NCBI RefSeq assembly: GCF_001514125.1
Contig: NZ_KQ948563.1
Location: 120,469 to 184,468, forward strand
Length of the DNA stretch: 64,000 nucleotides
Source: Streptomyces longwoodensis
Lineage (GTDB): Bacteria > Actinomycetota > Actinomycetes > Streptomycetales > Streptomycetaceae
Reading direction: 5' to 3'
This document shows positions 7,723 to 16,539 of the stretch, one piece after another. Position 1 is the first letter of the stretch. The number at the start of each line of letters is the position of its first letter. The notes beneath the pieces are model-generated. The model searched no databases, was not told where the DNA came from, and was given only the letters and a program-made list of their open reading frames with translations. Made by a program: the position numbers and the translations under genes.

Positions 7723-9678
7723 GTGAGCAACGAAAGCCTGGCCAACCTCTTGAAGGAGGAGCGACGCTTCGCGCCGCCCGCTGACCTGGCCGCCAACGCC
7801 AACGTCACGGCAGAGGCGTACGAGCAGGCCAAGGCTGACAGGCTCGGTTTCTGGGCCGAGCAGGCCCGCCGACTGACCTGGGCCAAGGAACCGACCGAGA
7901 CGCTCGACTGGTCGAACCCGCCGTTCGCCAAGTGGTTCGCGGACGGCGAGCTGAACGTCGCGTACAACTGCGTCGACCGTCACGTGGAGGCCGGGCACGG
8001 CGACCGCGTGGCGATCCACTTCGAGGGCGAGCCCGGCGACAGCCGCTCCCTCACCTACGCCGAGCTGAAGGACGAGGTCTCCCGGGCGGCGAACGCCCTG
8101 CTGGAGCTGGGTGTGCAGAAGGGCGACCGGGTCGCCGTCTACATGCCGATGATCCCCGAGACGGCCATCGCCATGCTGGCCTGCGCCCGGATCGGCGCCG
8201 CGCACTCCGTGGTCTTCGGCGGCTTCTCGGCGGACGCGCTGGCCACCCGCATCCAGGACGCCGACGCGCGCGTCGTGATCACCTCGGACGGCGGCTACCG
8301 GCGCGGCAAGCCGTCCGCGCTCAAGCCGGCCGTCGACGAGGCGGTGGCCAAGGTCGACAACGTCGAGCACGTGCTGGTGGTCCGCCGTACCGGACAAGAC
8401 GTGGCGTGGAGCGACGAGCGGGACGTGTGGTGGCACGACCTGGTCGGGCGCCAGTCGGCCGAGCACACGCCGGAGGCGTTCGGCGCGGAGCACCCGCTGT
8501 TCATCCTCTACACCTCGGGCACGACCGGGAAGCCGAAGGGCATCCTGCACACCTCCGGGGGCTACCTCACCCAGGCCGCCTACACCCACCACGCGGTCTT
8601 CGACCTCAAGCCGGAGACCGACGTCTACTGGTGCACGGCCGACGTCGGCTGGGTGACCGGTCACTCGTACATCGTGTACGGGCCGCTGGCCAACGGCGCC
8701 ACCCAGGTGATGTACGAGGGCACCCCGGACACCCCGCACCAGGGCCGCTTCTGGGAGATCGTGCAGAAGTACGGGGTCACGATCCTCTACACCGCGCCGA
8801 CGGCGATCCGGACGTTCATGAAGTGGGGCGACGACATCCCCGCGAAGTTCGACCTGTCGAGCCTGCGGGTCCTGGGTTCGGTCGGTGAGCCGATCAACCC
8901 CGAGGCGTGGGTCTGGTACCGCAAGAACATCGGCGCGGACCGCACGCCCGTCGTGGACACCTGGTGGCAGACCGAGACCGGCGCGATGATGATCTCCCCG
9001 CTGCCGGGCGTCACGGAGGCCAAGCCGGGGTCGGCGCAGCGTCCGCTGCCGGGCATCTCCGCCACGGTCGTCGACGACGAGGCGAACGAGGTGCCCAACG
9101 GCGGGGGCGGCTACCTGGTGCTCACCGAGCCGTGGCCGTCGATGCTGCGCACCATCTGGGGCGACGACCAGCGGTTCATCGACACGTACTGGTCGCGCTT
9201 CGCGGGCAAGTACTTCGCCGGTGACGGCGCGAAGAAGGACGACGACGGCGACATCTGGCTGCTGGGCCGGGTCGACGACGTCATGCTCGTCTCGGGCCAC
9301 AACATCTCCACCACCGAGGTGGAGTCCGCGCTGGTGTCGCACCCCTCCGTCGCCGAGGCGGCGGTCGTGGGTGCGGCGGACGAGACGACCGGCCAGGCGA
9401 TCGTGGCGTTCGTCATCCTGCGCGGTACGGCCGCGGAGAGCGAGGGGCTGGTCGACGAGCTGCGCAACCACGTCGGCGCGACGCTCGGCCCGATCGCCAA
9501 GCCCAAGCGGATCCTGCCGGTGGCGGAGCTGCCGAAGACCCGCTCCGGCAAGATCATGCGGCGCCTCCTGCGGGACGTCGCGGAGAACCGGCAGCTCGGC
9601 GACGTCACGACCCTCACCGACTCCACGGTGATGGACCTGATCCAGGCGAAGCTGCCCGTGGCGCCTTCCGAGGACTGA
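7723..9678 (+). CDS. acsA: Acetyl-CoA synthetase (AMP-forming)
   Basis: 651-aa ANL-superfamily ligase that activates acetate to acetyl-CoA through acetyl-AMP. Core motifs seen: YTSGTTGKPKG (phosphate-binding loop), WWQTETGAMM, and near the C-terminus RSGKIMRRLLRD, whose Lys is the residue usually acetylated to switch Acs off. Length is normal for the family. GTG 7723 is chosen because GGGAAAGGGAG lies 5 bases upstream; an in-frame GTG at 7681 lacks such a site. It is a stand-alone gene with its own hairpin terminator at 9707-9749. Confidence 0.96.
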   Translation: MSNESLANLLKEERRFAPPADLAANANVTAEAYEQAKADRLGFWAEQARRLTWAKEPTETLDWSNPPFAKWFADGELNVAYNCVDRHVEAGHGDRVAIHFEGEPGDSRSLTYAELKDEVSRAANALLELGVQKGDRVAVYMPMIPETAIAMLACARIGAAHSVVFGGFSADALATRIQDADARVVITSDGGYRRGKPSALKPAVDEAVAKVDNVEHVLVVRRTGQDVAWSDERDVWWHDLVGRQSAEHTPEAFGAEHPLFILYTSGTTGKPKGILHTSGGYLTQAAYTHHAVFDLKPETDVYWCTADVGWVTGHSYIVYGPLANGATQVMYEGTPDTPHQGRFWEIVQKYGVTILYTAPTAIRTFMKWGDDIPAKFDLSSLRVLGSVGEPINPEAWVWYRKNIGADRTPVVDTWWQTETGAMMISPLPGVTEAKPGSAQRPLPGISATVVDDEANEVPNGGGGYLVLTEPWPSMLRTIWGDDQRFIDTYWSRFAGKYFAGDGAKKDDDGDIWLLGRVDDVMLVSGHNISTTEVESALVSHPSVAEAAVVGAADETTGQAIVAFVILRGTAAESEGLVDELRNHVGATLGPIAKPKRILPVAELPKTRSGKIMRRLLRDVAENRQLGDVTTLTDSTVMDLIQAKLPVAPSED

Positions 9679-9706
9679 CAGCCGGCCCGAACAGTTCCGA
9701 GGAGAT

Positions 9707-9749
9707 CCGCTCCGGGTGCGGGGGCAACCCGCCCCGGCACCCGGAGCGG
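9707..9749 (+). terminator. Hairpin terminator after acsA
   Basis: A perfect 13-bp inverted repeat (9707-9719 with 9737-9749) encloses a smaller G4/C4 stem, 29 bases after the acsA stop. Confidence 0.7.
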
Positions 9750-9930
9750 CGGCCGAACGCCGCGCAGGTCCCGTCGGGTGTACGCCGCCCCGCTTGGGTA
9801 ACCTGAACGGAGCGGCACGCACCACGCGAAGACCGCAACACGCGACGAACGCAACACGAGAAGACCACGGTGTGCCGGGAAGTCTGGTCGGCAGGTGTTC
9901 AGTCCTGCCCACCGACCGGAGGTTCCCCCC

Positions 9931-11382
9931 GTGGCCGCGCCCCGCTCCCCCGCCACCCGCCAGAGCTCGTCCCGCAAGCTCTTCGGCCGTCTGTCCCTGC
10001 CGGAGCGGACCCTCGTCGGGGACGCCCTGCGTACGGAGACGGTCGGCGGTGTGCTGCTCCTGCTGGCCGCAGTGTCGGCCCTCGTGTGGGCGAACGTCCC
10101 CGCGCTGCATGACAGTTACGAGAGCGTCAGCGACTTCCACTTCGGCCCCGAGGCCCTCGGCCTGCACCTGTCGGTCGCGCACTGGGCGGCGGACGGGCTG
10201 CTCGCGGTCTTCTTCTTCGTGGCCGGCATCGAGCTCAAGCGGGAACTGGTCGCCGGTGACCTGCGCGACCCGAGGGCGGCCGCCCTGCCCGTCGTGGCGG
10301 CGCTCTGCGGGATGGCCGTACCGGCGCTGGTGTACACGCTGACCAACACGGCCGAGGCGGGTTCCCTGGCGGGCTGGGCGGTGCCCACCGCCACGGACAT
10401 CGCATTCGCGCTGGCCGTGCTCGCCGTGATCGGCACCTCCCTGCCGAGCGCGCTGCGGGCCTTCCTGCTCACCCTCGCCGTCGTCGACGACCTGTTCGCG
10501 ATCCTGATCATCGCGGTGTTCTTCACCGACACCATCCACTTCGCGGCCCTCGGCGGCGCCGCCGTCGGCCTCGGGGTGTTCTGGCTGCTGCTGCGCAAGG
10601 GCGTGCACGGCTGGTACGTCTACGTCCCGCTCGGGGTCGTGATCTGGGCGCTGATGTACAACAGCGGCGTCCACGCCACCATCGCCGGCGTCGCGATGGG
10701 CCTGATGCTGCGCTGCACGACCCGCGAGGGCGAGCGGTGCTCCCCCGGCGAGCGCGTCGAGCACCTGGTGCGTCCCCTGTCGGCGGGGCTCGCGGTGCCG
10801 CTGTTCGCGCTGTTCAGCGCGGGTGTCACCGTCTCGGGCGGGGCGCTGGGCGACATCTTCACCCGGCCGGAGACCCTCGGGGTGGTGCTCGGTCTGGTCG
10901 TCGGCAAGACAGTCGGCATCTTCGGCGGCACCTGGCTGACCGCCCGCTTCACCCGCGCCTCGCTCAGCGACGACCTGGCGTGGCCGGACGTCTTCGCGGT
11001 CGCCTCGCTGGCCGGCATCGGCTTCACCGTGTCGCTGCTGATCGGCGAACTCGCCTTCGAGGGCGACGCGGTCCTGACCGACGAGGTGAAGGCGGCCGTG
11101 CTCGTCGGCTCGCTGATCGCCGCGGGCTGGTCGACGGTGCTGCTGAAGGTACGGAACGCCAGGTACCGCAGGCTCTGCGAGGCGGAGGAGCGCGACGACG
11201 ACGAGGACGGCATCCCGGACGTCTACGAGGAGGACCAGCCGGAGTACCACCTGCGGATGGCCGCGATCCACGACCGCAAGGCCGCCGAGCACCGCCGGAT
11301 CGCCGCGGAGATGGCCGCGGCGCGGCGCGCACGCGCCGAAGTGCCGGGCGGGGCGGGCGAGGAGGGCGACCGTCCGGCATGA
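9931..11382 (+). CDS. nhaA: Na+/H+ antiporter NhaA
   Basis: 483-aa integral membrane antiporter exporting Na+ in exchange for protons. The signature VVDDLFAILIIAVFF carries the two adjacent transport Asp residues of helix V, and GWAVPTATDIAFALAVL is the neighbouring unwound helix IV motif. Around eleven to twelve hydrophobic segments are visible. The C-terminal ~90 residues are hydrophilic, with an Asp/Glu-rich tail not found in E. coli NhaA. GTG 9931 has GGAGG eight bases upstream (9918-9922), which fixes the start. Confidence 0.95.
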   Translation: MAAPRSPATRQSSSRKLFGRLSLPERTLVGDALRTETVGGVLLLLAAVSALVWANVPALHDSYESVSDFHFGPEALGLHLSVAHWAADGLLAVFFFVAGIELKRELVAGDLRDPRAAALPVVAALCGMAVPALVYTLTNTAEAGSLAGWAVPTATDIAFALAVLAVIGTSLPSALRAFLLTLAVVDDLFAILIIAVFFTDTIHFAALGGAAVGLGVFWLLLRKGVHGWYVYVPLGVVIWALMYNSGVHATIAGVAMGLMLRCTTREGERCSPGERVEHLVRPLSAGLAVPLFALFSAGVTVSGGALGDIFTRPETLGVVLGLVVGKTVGIFGGTWLTARFTRASLSDDLAWPDVFAVASLAGIGFTVSLLIGELAFEGDAVLTDEVKAAVLVGSLIAAGWSTVLLKVRNARYRRLCEAEERDDDEDGIPDVYEEDQPEYHLRMAAIHDRKAAEHRRIAAEMAAARRARAEVPGGAGEEGDRPA

Positions 11383-11471
11383 TCTGACGGGACGGTACAA
11401 AACACGGGACCGTGTGCGGTCCGGCCGAGCGGCCGGGCGGCGCGCCCCCGAGGAGAACGAGGGAGACCGCG

Positions 11472-11960
11472 ATGAGCGCACCCGACGGCAGCCCGGTCGG
11501 CGTGGAACGCAGCATCGGCCAGCTGTTCGCCTCGGCGACGACCGAGATGTCGGCGCTGGTGCACGACGAGATCGCGCTGGCGAAGGCGCAGCTGAAGCAG
11601 GACGTGAAGCGCGGGGCGACGAGCGGCGGCGCGTTCTCGCTGGCCGGCGCGCTGCTGGTGTTCTCCCTGCCGATGCTCAACTTCGCCCTGGCGTACGGCA
11701 TCCGCACCTGGAGCCACTGGAACCTGGCGGTCTGCTTCCTGCTCTCCTTCGCGGCGAACGTCCTGGTCGCCGGCGTGCTCGCGCTGATCGGCGTGGTGTT
11801 CGCGAAGAAGGCCAAGCAGGGCAAGGGCCCGCAGAAGGTGGCCGCGTCGGTGAAGGAGACGGCGGGCGTGCTGCAGAACGCCAAGCCGCACCCGCGGCCG
11901 GAGCTGGACGTGGACCGCGCCCCGCAGGCCATCGAGGCTGTGGCACGCTCGTCCTCATGA
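11472..11960 (+). CDS. Phage holin-like (Holin-X family) membrane protein
   Basis: 162-aa protein with an amphipathic N-terminus (IGQLFASATTEMSALVHDEIALAKAQLKQDV), two hydrophobic hairpin segments (~55-80 and ~88-115), and a charged Lys-rich tail. This is the layout of the actinobacterial Holin-X/phage-holin-3-like family, whose function outside phages is unknown. Its stop overlaps the start of the following hydrolase gene by 4 bases (ATGA), so the two are translationally coupled. Confidence 0.8.
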   Translation: MSAPDGSPVGVERSIGQLFASATTEMSALVHDEIALAKAQLKQDVKRGATSGGAFSLAGALLVFSLPMLNFALAYGIRTWSHWNLAVCFLLSFAANVLVAGVLALIGVVFAKKAKQGKGPQKVAASVKETAGVLQNAKPHPRPELDVDRAPQAIEAVARSSS

Positions 11961-12898
11961 CGGACCCGGCCCCCACCCCTTCGGCGCAACCCGCTTCGGT
12001 CGTACGACCCGACGGTCCCTGGACCCACCGGGACGTGGCGGCCAACGGCGCCCGCTTCCACATCGCGGAGGCCGGCGACGGGCCGCTGGTCCTCCTGGTG
12101 CACGGCTTCCCGCAGTTCTGGTGGACGTGGCGGGAGCAGCTGACGGCGCTCGCCGACGCCGGTTTCCGCGCGGTCGCGGTCGACCTGCGGGGCGTCGGCG
12201 GCAGCGACCGCACCCCGCGCGGCTACGACCCGGCCAACCTCGCCCTGGACATCACCGGCGTGATCCGCTCGCTGGGCGAGCCGGACGCCGCGCTGGTCGG
12301 TCACGACCTCGGCGGCTACCTGGCGTGGACGGCGGCCGTGATGCGCCCCAAGCTCGTGCGGCGGCTCGTGGTGGCCTCGATGCCGCACCCGCGGCGCTGG
12401 CGCTCGGCGATGCTCGCCGACTACCGGCAGTCGGCGGCGAGCTCCCACATCTGGGGCTTCCAGCGGCCGTGGATCCCGGAGCGCCGGCTCACCGCGGACG
12501 ACGGCGCGCTGGTCGGCGAGCTGATCCGGCAGTGGTCCGGCCCGAACCCGCTGGACGACAAGGCGATCGAGACCTACCAGCGGGCGATGTGCATCCCCTC
12601 CACGGCGCACTGCTCGGTCGAGCCGTACCGGTGGCTGGTGCGCTCGCTGGCCCGGCCGGACGGCGTGCAGTTCTACCGCCGGATGAAGCGCCCGCTGCGG
12701 GTGCCGACGCTGCACCTGCACGGTTCACTCGACCCGGTGACCCGCACGCGCAGTGCGGCTGGCTCCGGGGAGTACGTCGAGGCGCCGTACCGGTGGCGGC
12801 TGTTCGACGGCCTGGGGCACTTCCCGCACGAGGAGGACCCGGTCGCCTTCTCCTCCGAACTGGTCGATTGGCTGAAGGATCCCGAACCCGACCGGTGA
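11957..12898 (+). CDS. Alpha/beta hydrolase, epoxide-hydrolase-like
   Basis: 313 aa. HGFPQFWWTW supplies the HGxP oxyanion motif typical of epoxide hydrolases and dehalogenases. GHDLGGYLAW holds the nucleophilic Asp, and GLGHFPHEEDP the catalytic His. The Asp nucleophile, rather than Ser, argues for an epoxide hydrolase or haloalkane dehalogenase-type mechanism. The substrate is unknown. It is coupled to the upstream holin-like gene by an ATGA overlap, an arrangement I believe is conserved in Streptomyces. Confidence 0.85.
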   Translation: MTDPAPTPSAQPASVVRPDGPWTHRDVAANGARFHIAEAGDGPLVLLVHGFPQFWWTWREQLTALADAGFRAVAVDLRGVGGSDRTPRGYDPANLALDITGVIRSLGEPDAALVGHDLGGYLAWTAAVMRPKLVRRLVVASMPHPRRWRSAMLADYRQSAASSHIWGFQRPWIPERRLTADDGALVGELIRQWSGPNPLDDKAIETYQRAMCIPSTAHCSVEPYRWLVRSLARPDGVQFYRRMKRPLRVPTLHLHGSLDPVTRTRSAAGSGEYVEAPYRWRLFDGLGHFPHEEDPVAFSSELVDWLKDPEPDR

Positions 12899-13026
12899 CC
12901 GTTCGAAAGCGTTCGGCACCCGCGGCCGAACCTACTGTCCTATGAACGGCCACATGCCCGCCGCATAGGCCAATTGGCCGTCTCCCAGGCGGTTATGGAC
13001 CTTGGGGCGGGGGCAGACGTCGAGGT

Positions 13027-13206
13027 ATGGGCTGGACGCACGACTACAGTGACGCAGCACGCAACCGTCGCTCGGCCTCGGGCCTGAGCACCCACCAGCG
13101 GGACGGCTCCCCACAGTCGGGAAGCGACCTCCGGGTGGGCATTCCGGTCATCCTGCGCCGCCGGGCCCGCTGGGTCTCGGTACGCCTGCGTCACCCCCGC
13201 CCCTGA
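13027..13206 (+). CDS. Small basic protein, 59 aa
   Basis: Short ORF beginning MGWTHDYSDAARNRRSASG and ending with an Arg-rich, beta-prone tail (VILRRRARWVSVRLRH). Codon use is typical Streptomyces, with strong third-position GC. I recall very similar short proteins in other streptomycetes, but no function. GAGG lies only one base before the ATG, so the ribosome site is poor and the start is uncertain. It lies convergent to the MarP-like protease gene. Confidence 0.5.
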   Translation: MGWTHDYSDAARNRRSASGLSTHQRDGSPQSGSDLRVGIPVILRRRARWVSVRLRHPRP

Positions 13207-13231
13207 CACCCGCGCGGGCACGGGGCGTGCG

Positions 13232-14431
13232 CTACAGGGCGCAGCTGTCGCTGTCCACCTGCTGGTTCGCGGCGCGGCCCTTGGCGATGTCCCGCTGGAT
13301 CTCGTCCGCGGTGAGCGCGTAGCCGGTGTCGGCGTCGTCGAGCGACTTGGCGAAGACCACGCCGTACACCCGGCCGTCGGGCGTCAGCAGCGGGCCGCCA
13401 GAGTTGCCCTGGCGGACGGTCGCGTACAGCGAGTACACGTCACGGCGCACGGTGCTGCGGTGGTAGATGTCGGGACCGTTGGCCGTGATCCGGCCGCGCA
13501 CCCGGGCCGCGCGCACGTCGTACGCGCCGTTCTCCGGGAAGCCGGCGACGATCGCGCCGTCCCCGCTCGCGGCGTCCTTGGTCGCGAAGCGGAGCACGGG
13601 CGCGTGGAGGTCGGGCACGTCCAGGACGGCGATGTCGCGCTTCCAGTCGTAGAGGACGACGGTCGCGTCGTAGCGCCGGCCCTCGCCGCCTATCTGGACG
13701 GTGGGCTCGTCGACGCCGCCGACCACGTGCGCGTTGGTCATCACGCGGCGCTCGCCGAAGACGAAGCCGGTGCCCTCCAGGACCTTGCCGCAGCTTTCGG
13801 CGGTGCCCATCACCTTGACGATGGAGCGCTGCGCGCGCGTGGCCACCGGGCTGTTCGCGAGGGCCGGGTCGGGCGGCTGGACGTCGGTGATCGGCTCGTT
13901 GGAGAACGGGCTGAAGACCTGCGGGAAGCCGTTCTGCGCGAGTACGGAGGAGAAGTCGGCGAACCAGGTGTCGGCCTGGTCGGGCAGCGCCCGGGAGACC
14001 CCCAGCAGCACCTTGGAACTGCGGACCTCCTTGCCCAGCGTGGGCAGGGTGGTGCCGGCCAGGGCGGAGCCGATCAGCCAGGCCACCAGCAGCATCGCGA
14101 CCACGTTGACCAGGGCGCCGCCGGTGGCGTCCAGGGCGCGGGCCGGTGACCAGGTGATGTAGCGGCGCAGCTTGTTGCCCAGGTGGGTGGTCAGGGCCTG
14201 GCCGACGGAGGCGCAGACGATCACGACGACGACCGCGACCACGGCGGCGGTGGTGCTCACCTCGGAGTTGTCGGTGAGGGCGTCCCAGGCGACCGGCAGG
14301 AGGTAGACGGCGACGAGTCCGCCGCCGAGGAAGCCGATGACCGACAGGATGCCGACGACGAAGCCCTGGCGATAGCCGACGACCGCGAACCACACGGCAG
14401 CGACCAGCAACAGGATGTCCAGCACGTTCAC
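13232..14431 (-). CDS. Membrane-anchored trypsin-like serine protease (MarP-like, CvpA domain)
   Basis: 399 aa. Residues ~1-160 hold four hydrophobic segments of the CvpA/colicin-V-production type. The rest is a periplasmic chymotrypsin-fold protease with His in MTNAHVVGG, Asp in DIAVLDVP and Ser in GNSGGPLL. The domain order matches mycobacterial MarP, which protects against acid and oxidative stress by processing a peptidoglycan hydrolase. Whether the Streptomyces target is the same is inference. GTG 14431 is chosen for its GAGGCGAGG upstream and because it starts right at the first membrane segment; a longer ORF opens upstream. Confidence 0.88.
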   Translation of the reverse strand: MNVLDILLLVAAVWFAVVGYRQGFVVGILSVIGFLGGGLVAVYLLPVAWDALTDNSEVSTTAAVVAVVVVIVCASVGQALTTHLGNKLRRYITWSPARALDATGGALVNVVAMLLVAWLIGSALAGTTLPTLGKEVRSSKVLLGVSRALPDQADTWFADFSSVLAQNGFPQVFSPFSNEPITDVQPPDPALANSPVATRAQRSIVKVMGTAESCGKVLEGTGFVFGERRVMTNAHVVGGVDEPTVQIGGEGRRYDATVVLYDWKRDIAVLDVPDLHAPVLRFATKDAASGDGAIVAGFPENGAYDVRAARVRGRITANGPDIYHRSTVRRDVYSLYATVRQGNSGGPLLTPDGRVYGVVFAKSLDDADTGYALTADEIQRDIAKGRAANQQVDSDSCAL

Positions 14432-14527
14432 CGCTTGGGGCCTCGCCTCGTCGTCTCGCCGTCGGTTCCGGTCGGCCGTGGCCCCCGGAGGCGCCCCCCG
14501 GGCTGACACGGCACGGGGGACACCCTG

Positions 14528-15217
14528 TCATGACCTCCAGTCGAGCGGGACCTGCTTGTCCCGGTCCCAGGGCTGCTCCCAGCCCGCGTAGTGCAGCAGG
14601 CGGTCGATGAGGCCGGCCGTGAAGCCCCACACGAGGGCCGATTCGACCAGGAATGCCGGGCCGCGGTGGCCGCTGGGGTGCACGGTGGTGGCGCGGTGGG
14701 CGGGGTCCGTGAGATCCGCCACGGGGACGGTGAAGACCCGCGCGGTCTCGTTGGGGTCCACCACCCCGACCGGGGTGGGCTCCCGCCACCAGCCCAGCAC
14801 CGGGGTCACCACGAACCGGCTCACCGGGATGTACAGCTTCGGCAGCACGCCGAAGAGCTGGACGCCGGACGGGTCGAGGCCGGTCTCCTCCTCGGCCTCG
14901 CGCAGGGCGGCCCGCAGCGGTCCGTCCCCCTCGGGGTCGCCGTCCTCCGGGTCGAGCGCGCCGCCCGGGAACGACGGCTGGCCGGCGTGCGAGCGCAGGG
15001 AACTGGCCCGCTCCATCAGCAGCAGCTCGGGCCCGCGCGGGCCCTCGCCGAACAGGATCAGCACCGCCGACTGCCGTCCGGTGCCGTCGCGCGGCGGCAG
15101 GAAGCGGCTCAGCTGGAGCGGCTCGACCGTCTCCACGGCCCGCACCACCGGGTCCAGCCAGTCCGGCAGGCCCTCCTTGCCCAGCGTCACGTCCTGGATG
15201 TCACTCGCCCGCGTCAT
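14528..15217 (-). CDS. NUDIX hydrolase, CoA pyrophosphatase type
   Basis: 229 aa. The Nudix box GALDPEDGDPEGDGPLRAAL, continuing REAEEETGL, is intact. It is preceded by LRSHAGQPSFPGG, the CoA-pyrophosphatase (NuCoA) signature, so the likely reaction is hydrolysis of CoA or its oxidised forms to phosphopantetheine and 3',5'-ADP. It lies downstream of nth on the same strand, 56 bases away, and upstream of the serine protease gene. The three minus-strand genes may form one transcript. Confidence 0.85.
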   Translation of the reverse strand: MTRASDIQDVTLGKEGLPDWLDPVVRAVETVEPLQLSRFLPPRDGTGRQSAVLILFGEGPRGPELLLMERASSLRSHAGQPSFPGGALDPEDGDPEGDGPLRAALREAEEETGLDPSGVQLFGVLPKLYIPVSRFVVTPVLGWWREPTPVGVVDPNETARVFTVPVADLTDPAHRATTVHPSGHRGPAFLVESALVWGFTAGLIDRLLHYAGWEQPWDRDKQVPLDWRS

Positions 15218-15273
15218 CTGCGCACCACCCCCCGTTCACCCGGCACAACGCCCGACGCCCCCGAGATCGTTCC

Positions 15274-16326
15274 TCATCCGGCCCCCAGCGGCGGTGCCGG
15301 CCGGCCGCCCGCGTCCAGGTAGGCCTGGGGCGGGTTGAGCCGCTGGCCGGGGAAGCCGCCCTTCTCGTACTTCAGCAGCTTCTTCGCCTTCTCCGGGTCC
15401 GTCTCCCCCTCGCCGTAGGCCGGGCAGAGCGGGGCGATGGGGCAGGCGCCGCAGGCCGGCTTGCGGGCGTGGCAGATGCGGCGGCCGTGCCAGATGACGT
15501 GGTGGGACAGGTCCGTCCAGTCGCTCTTGGGGAACAGCGCGCCGATCGCGGCCTCGATCTTGTCGGGGTCGGTCTCGTCGGTCCACCCGAAGCGCCGCAC
15601 CAGCCGCTGGAAGTGGGTGTCCACGGTGATCCCGGGGCGCCCGAAGGCGTTGCCGAGGACGACGAAGGCGGTCTTGCGGCCGACGCCGGGCAGCTTGACC
15701 AGGTCCTCGAGCCGGCCGGGCACCTCGCCGCCGAAGTCCTCCACGAGGGCCTTGGACAGCCCTATCACCGACTTGGTCTTGGCCCGGAAGAACCCGGTGG
15801 GGCGGAGGATCTCCTCCACCTCCTCGGGGTTGGCCGCGGCCAGGTCCTCGGGGGTCGGGTACTTGGCGAAGAGGGCGGGCGTCGTCTGGTTCACCCGCAG
15901 GTCGGTGGTCTGCGCCGACAGCACCGTGGCCACGATCAGCTGGAAGGGGCTTTCGAAGTCCAGCTCCGGATGGGCGTACGGGTACACCTCGGCGAGTTCG
16001 CGGTTGATGCGCCGGGCGCGGCGGACGAGGGCCGTGCGGGACTCGCCGCTCGGCGGGCGCACCTCGACCGTCCTGGGGGCGCCGGCCTTCTTCACCGGGG
16101 CGGCCGCCTTCGCGGGCGCGGCCTTCTTCGCGGCGGCCCTCACCTTCTTGGCGGCCGCCTTCTTGACCGGAGCGGCCTTCGGCTTGACCGGAGCGGCCTT
16201 CGCCGCTTTTGTTGCTTTTGTCGTTTTTTCATCACCGCCCGGAGTCTGTTCGCCCACAGCGGAATCACGACGTACAGCCACCCGCCCAGCCCCCTTGGCC
16301 TGTGCTCTCACCGGCGATTTGGACAC
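15274..16326 (-). CDS. nth: Endonuclease III (DNA glycosylase/AP lyase)
   Basis: 350 aa, far longer than the ~210 aa of E. coli Nth. The C-terminal ~250 residues are canonical: QLIVATVLSAQTTD, the helix-hairpin-helix LPGVGRKTA with the catalytic Lys, GITVDTHFQRL with the catalytic Asp, and C-x6-C-x2-C-x5-C for the [4Fe-4S] cluster. It excises oxidised pyrimidines in base-excision repair. The first ~95 residues are a Lys/Ala/Pro-rich tail with AAKKAAPAKAAAP-type repeats, as in histone H1 or HupS tails. Start is GTG 16326, divergent from crp. Confidence 0.95.
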   Translation of the reverse strand: MSKSPVRAQAKGAGRVAVRRDSAVGEQTPGGDEKTTKATKAAKAAPVKPKAAPVKKAAAKKVRAAAKKAAPAKAAAPVKKAGAPRTVEVRPPSGESRTALVRRARRINRELAEVYPYAHPELDFESPFQLIVATVLSAQTTDLRVNQTTPALFAKYPTPEDLAAANPEEVEEILRPTGFFRAKTKSVIGLSKALVEDFGGEVPGRLEDLVKLPGVGRKTAFVVLGNAFGRPGITVDTHFQRLVRRFGWTDETDPDKIEAAIGALFPKSDWTDLSHHVIWHGRRICHARKPACGACPIAPLCPAYGEGETDPEKAKKLLKYEKGGFPGQRLNPPQAYLDAGGRPAPPLGAG

Positions 16327-16428
16327 CCGGCCAGCCTAGGGCCCGGCACCGACATCCGCCGTGGGGCCGAAGGATCGGCCCCCGATTGGACCCCTGCCGC
16401 GTACCCCCGGACACGTGTACGGCATCCT

Positions 16429-16442
16429 TGTGACAGATCACA
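16429..16442. promoter_or_regulatory. Palindrome resembling a Crp site, upstream of crp
   Basis: TGTGACAGATCACA is a palindrome with TGTGA/TCACA half-sites identical to those of E. coli CRP, but with a 4-bp rather than 6-bp spacer. It is centred ~104 bp before the crp start, in the nth-crp divergent region, so it could serve autoregulation or a shared operator. Confidence 0.45.
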
Positions 16443-16539
16443 CTGTTTGGACCGTCCGGCAAAATGGGCACCACGGACCCCTGGTACACGGGTACACGGG
16501 GGGCAAGATCCCCTGAGCAGGTCGACAAGGAGAGAACTC

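Noticed and set aside
6208..11481. Very long minus-strand open frame (1757 codons) opposite SulP-CA, acsA and nhaA
   Set aside because: It is antisense to three clear genes, with Arg/His/Gly-rich nonsense composition. Such shadow frames are normal in DNA of this GC content.
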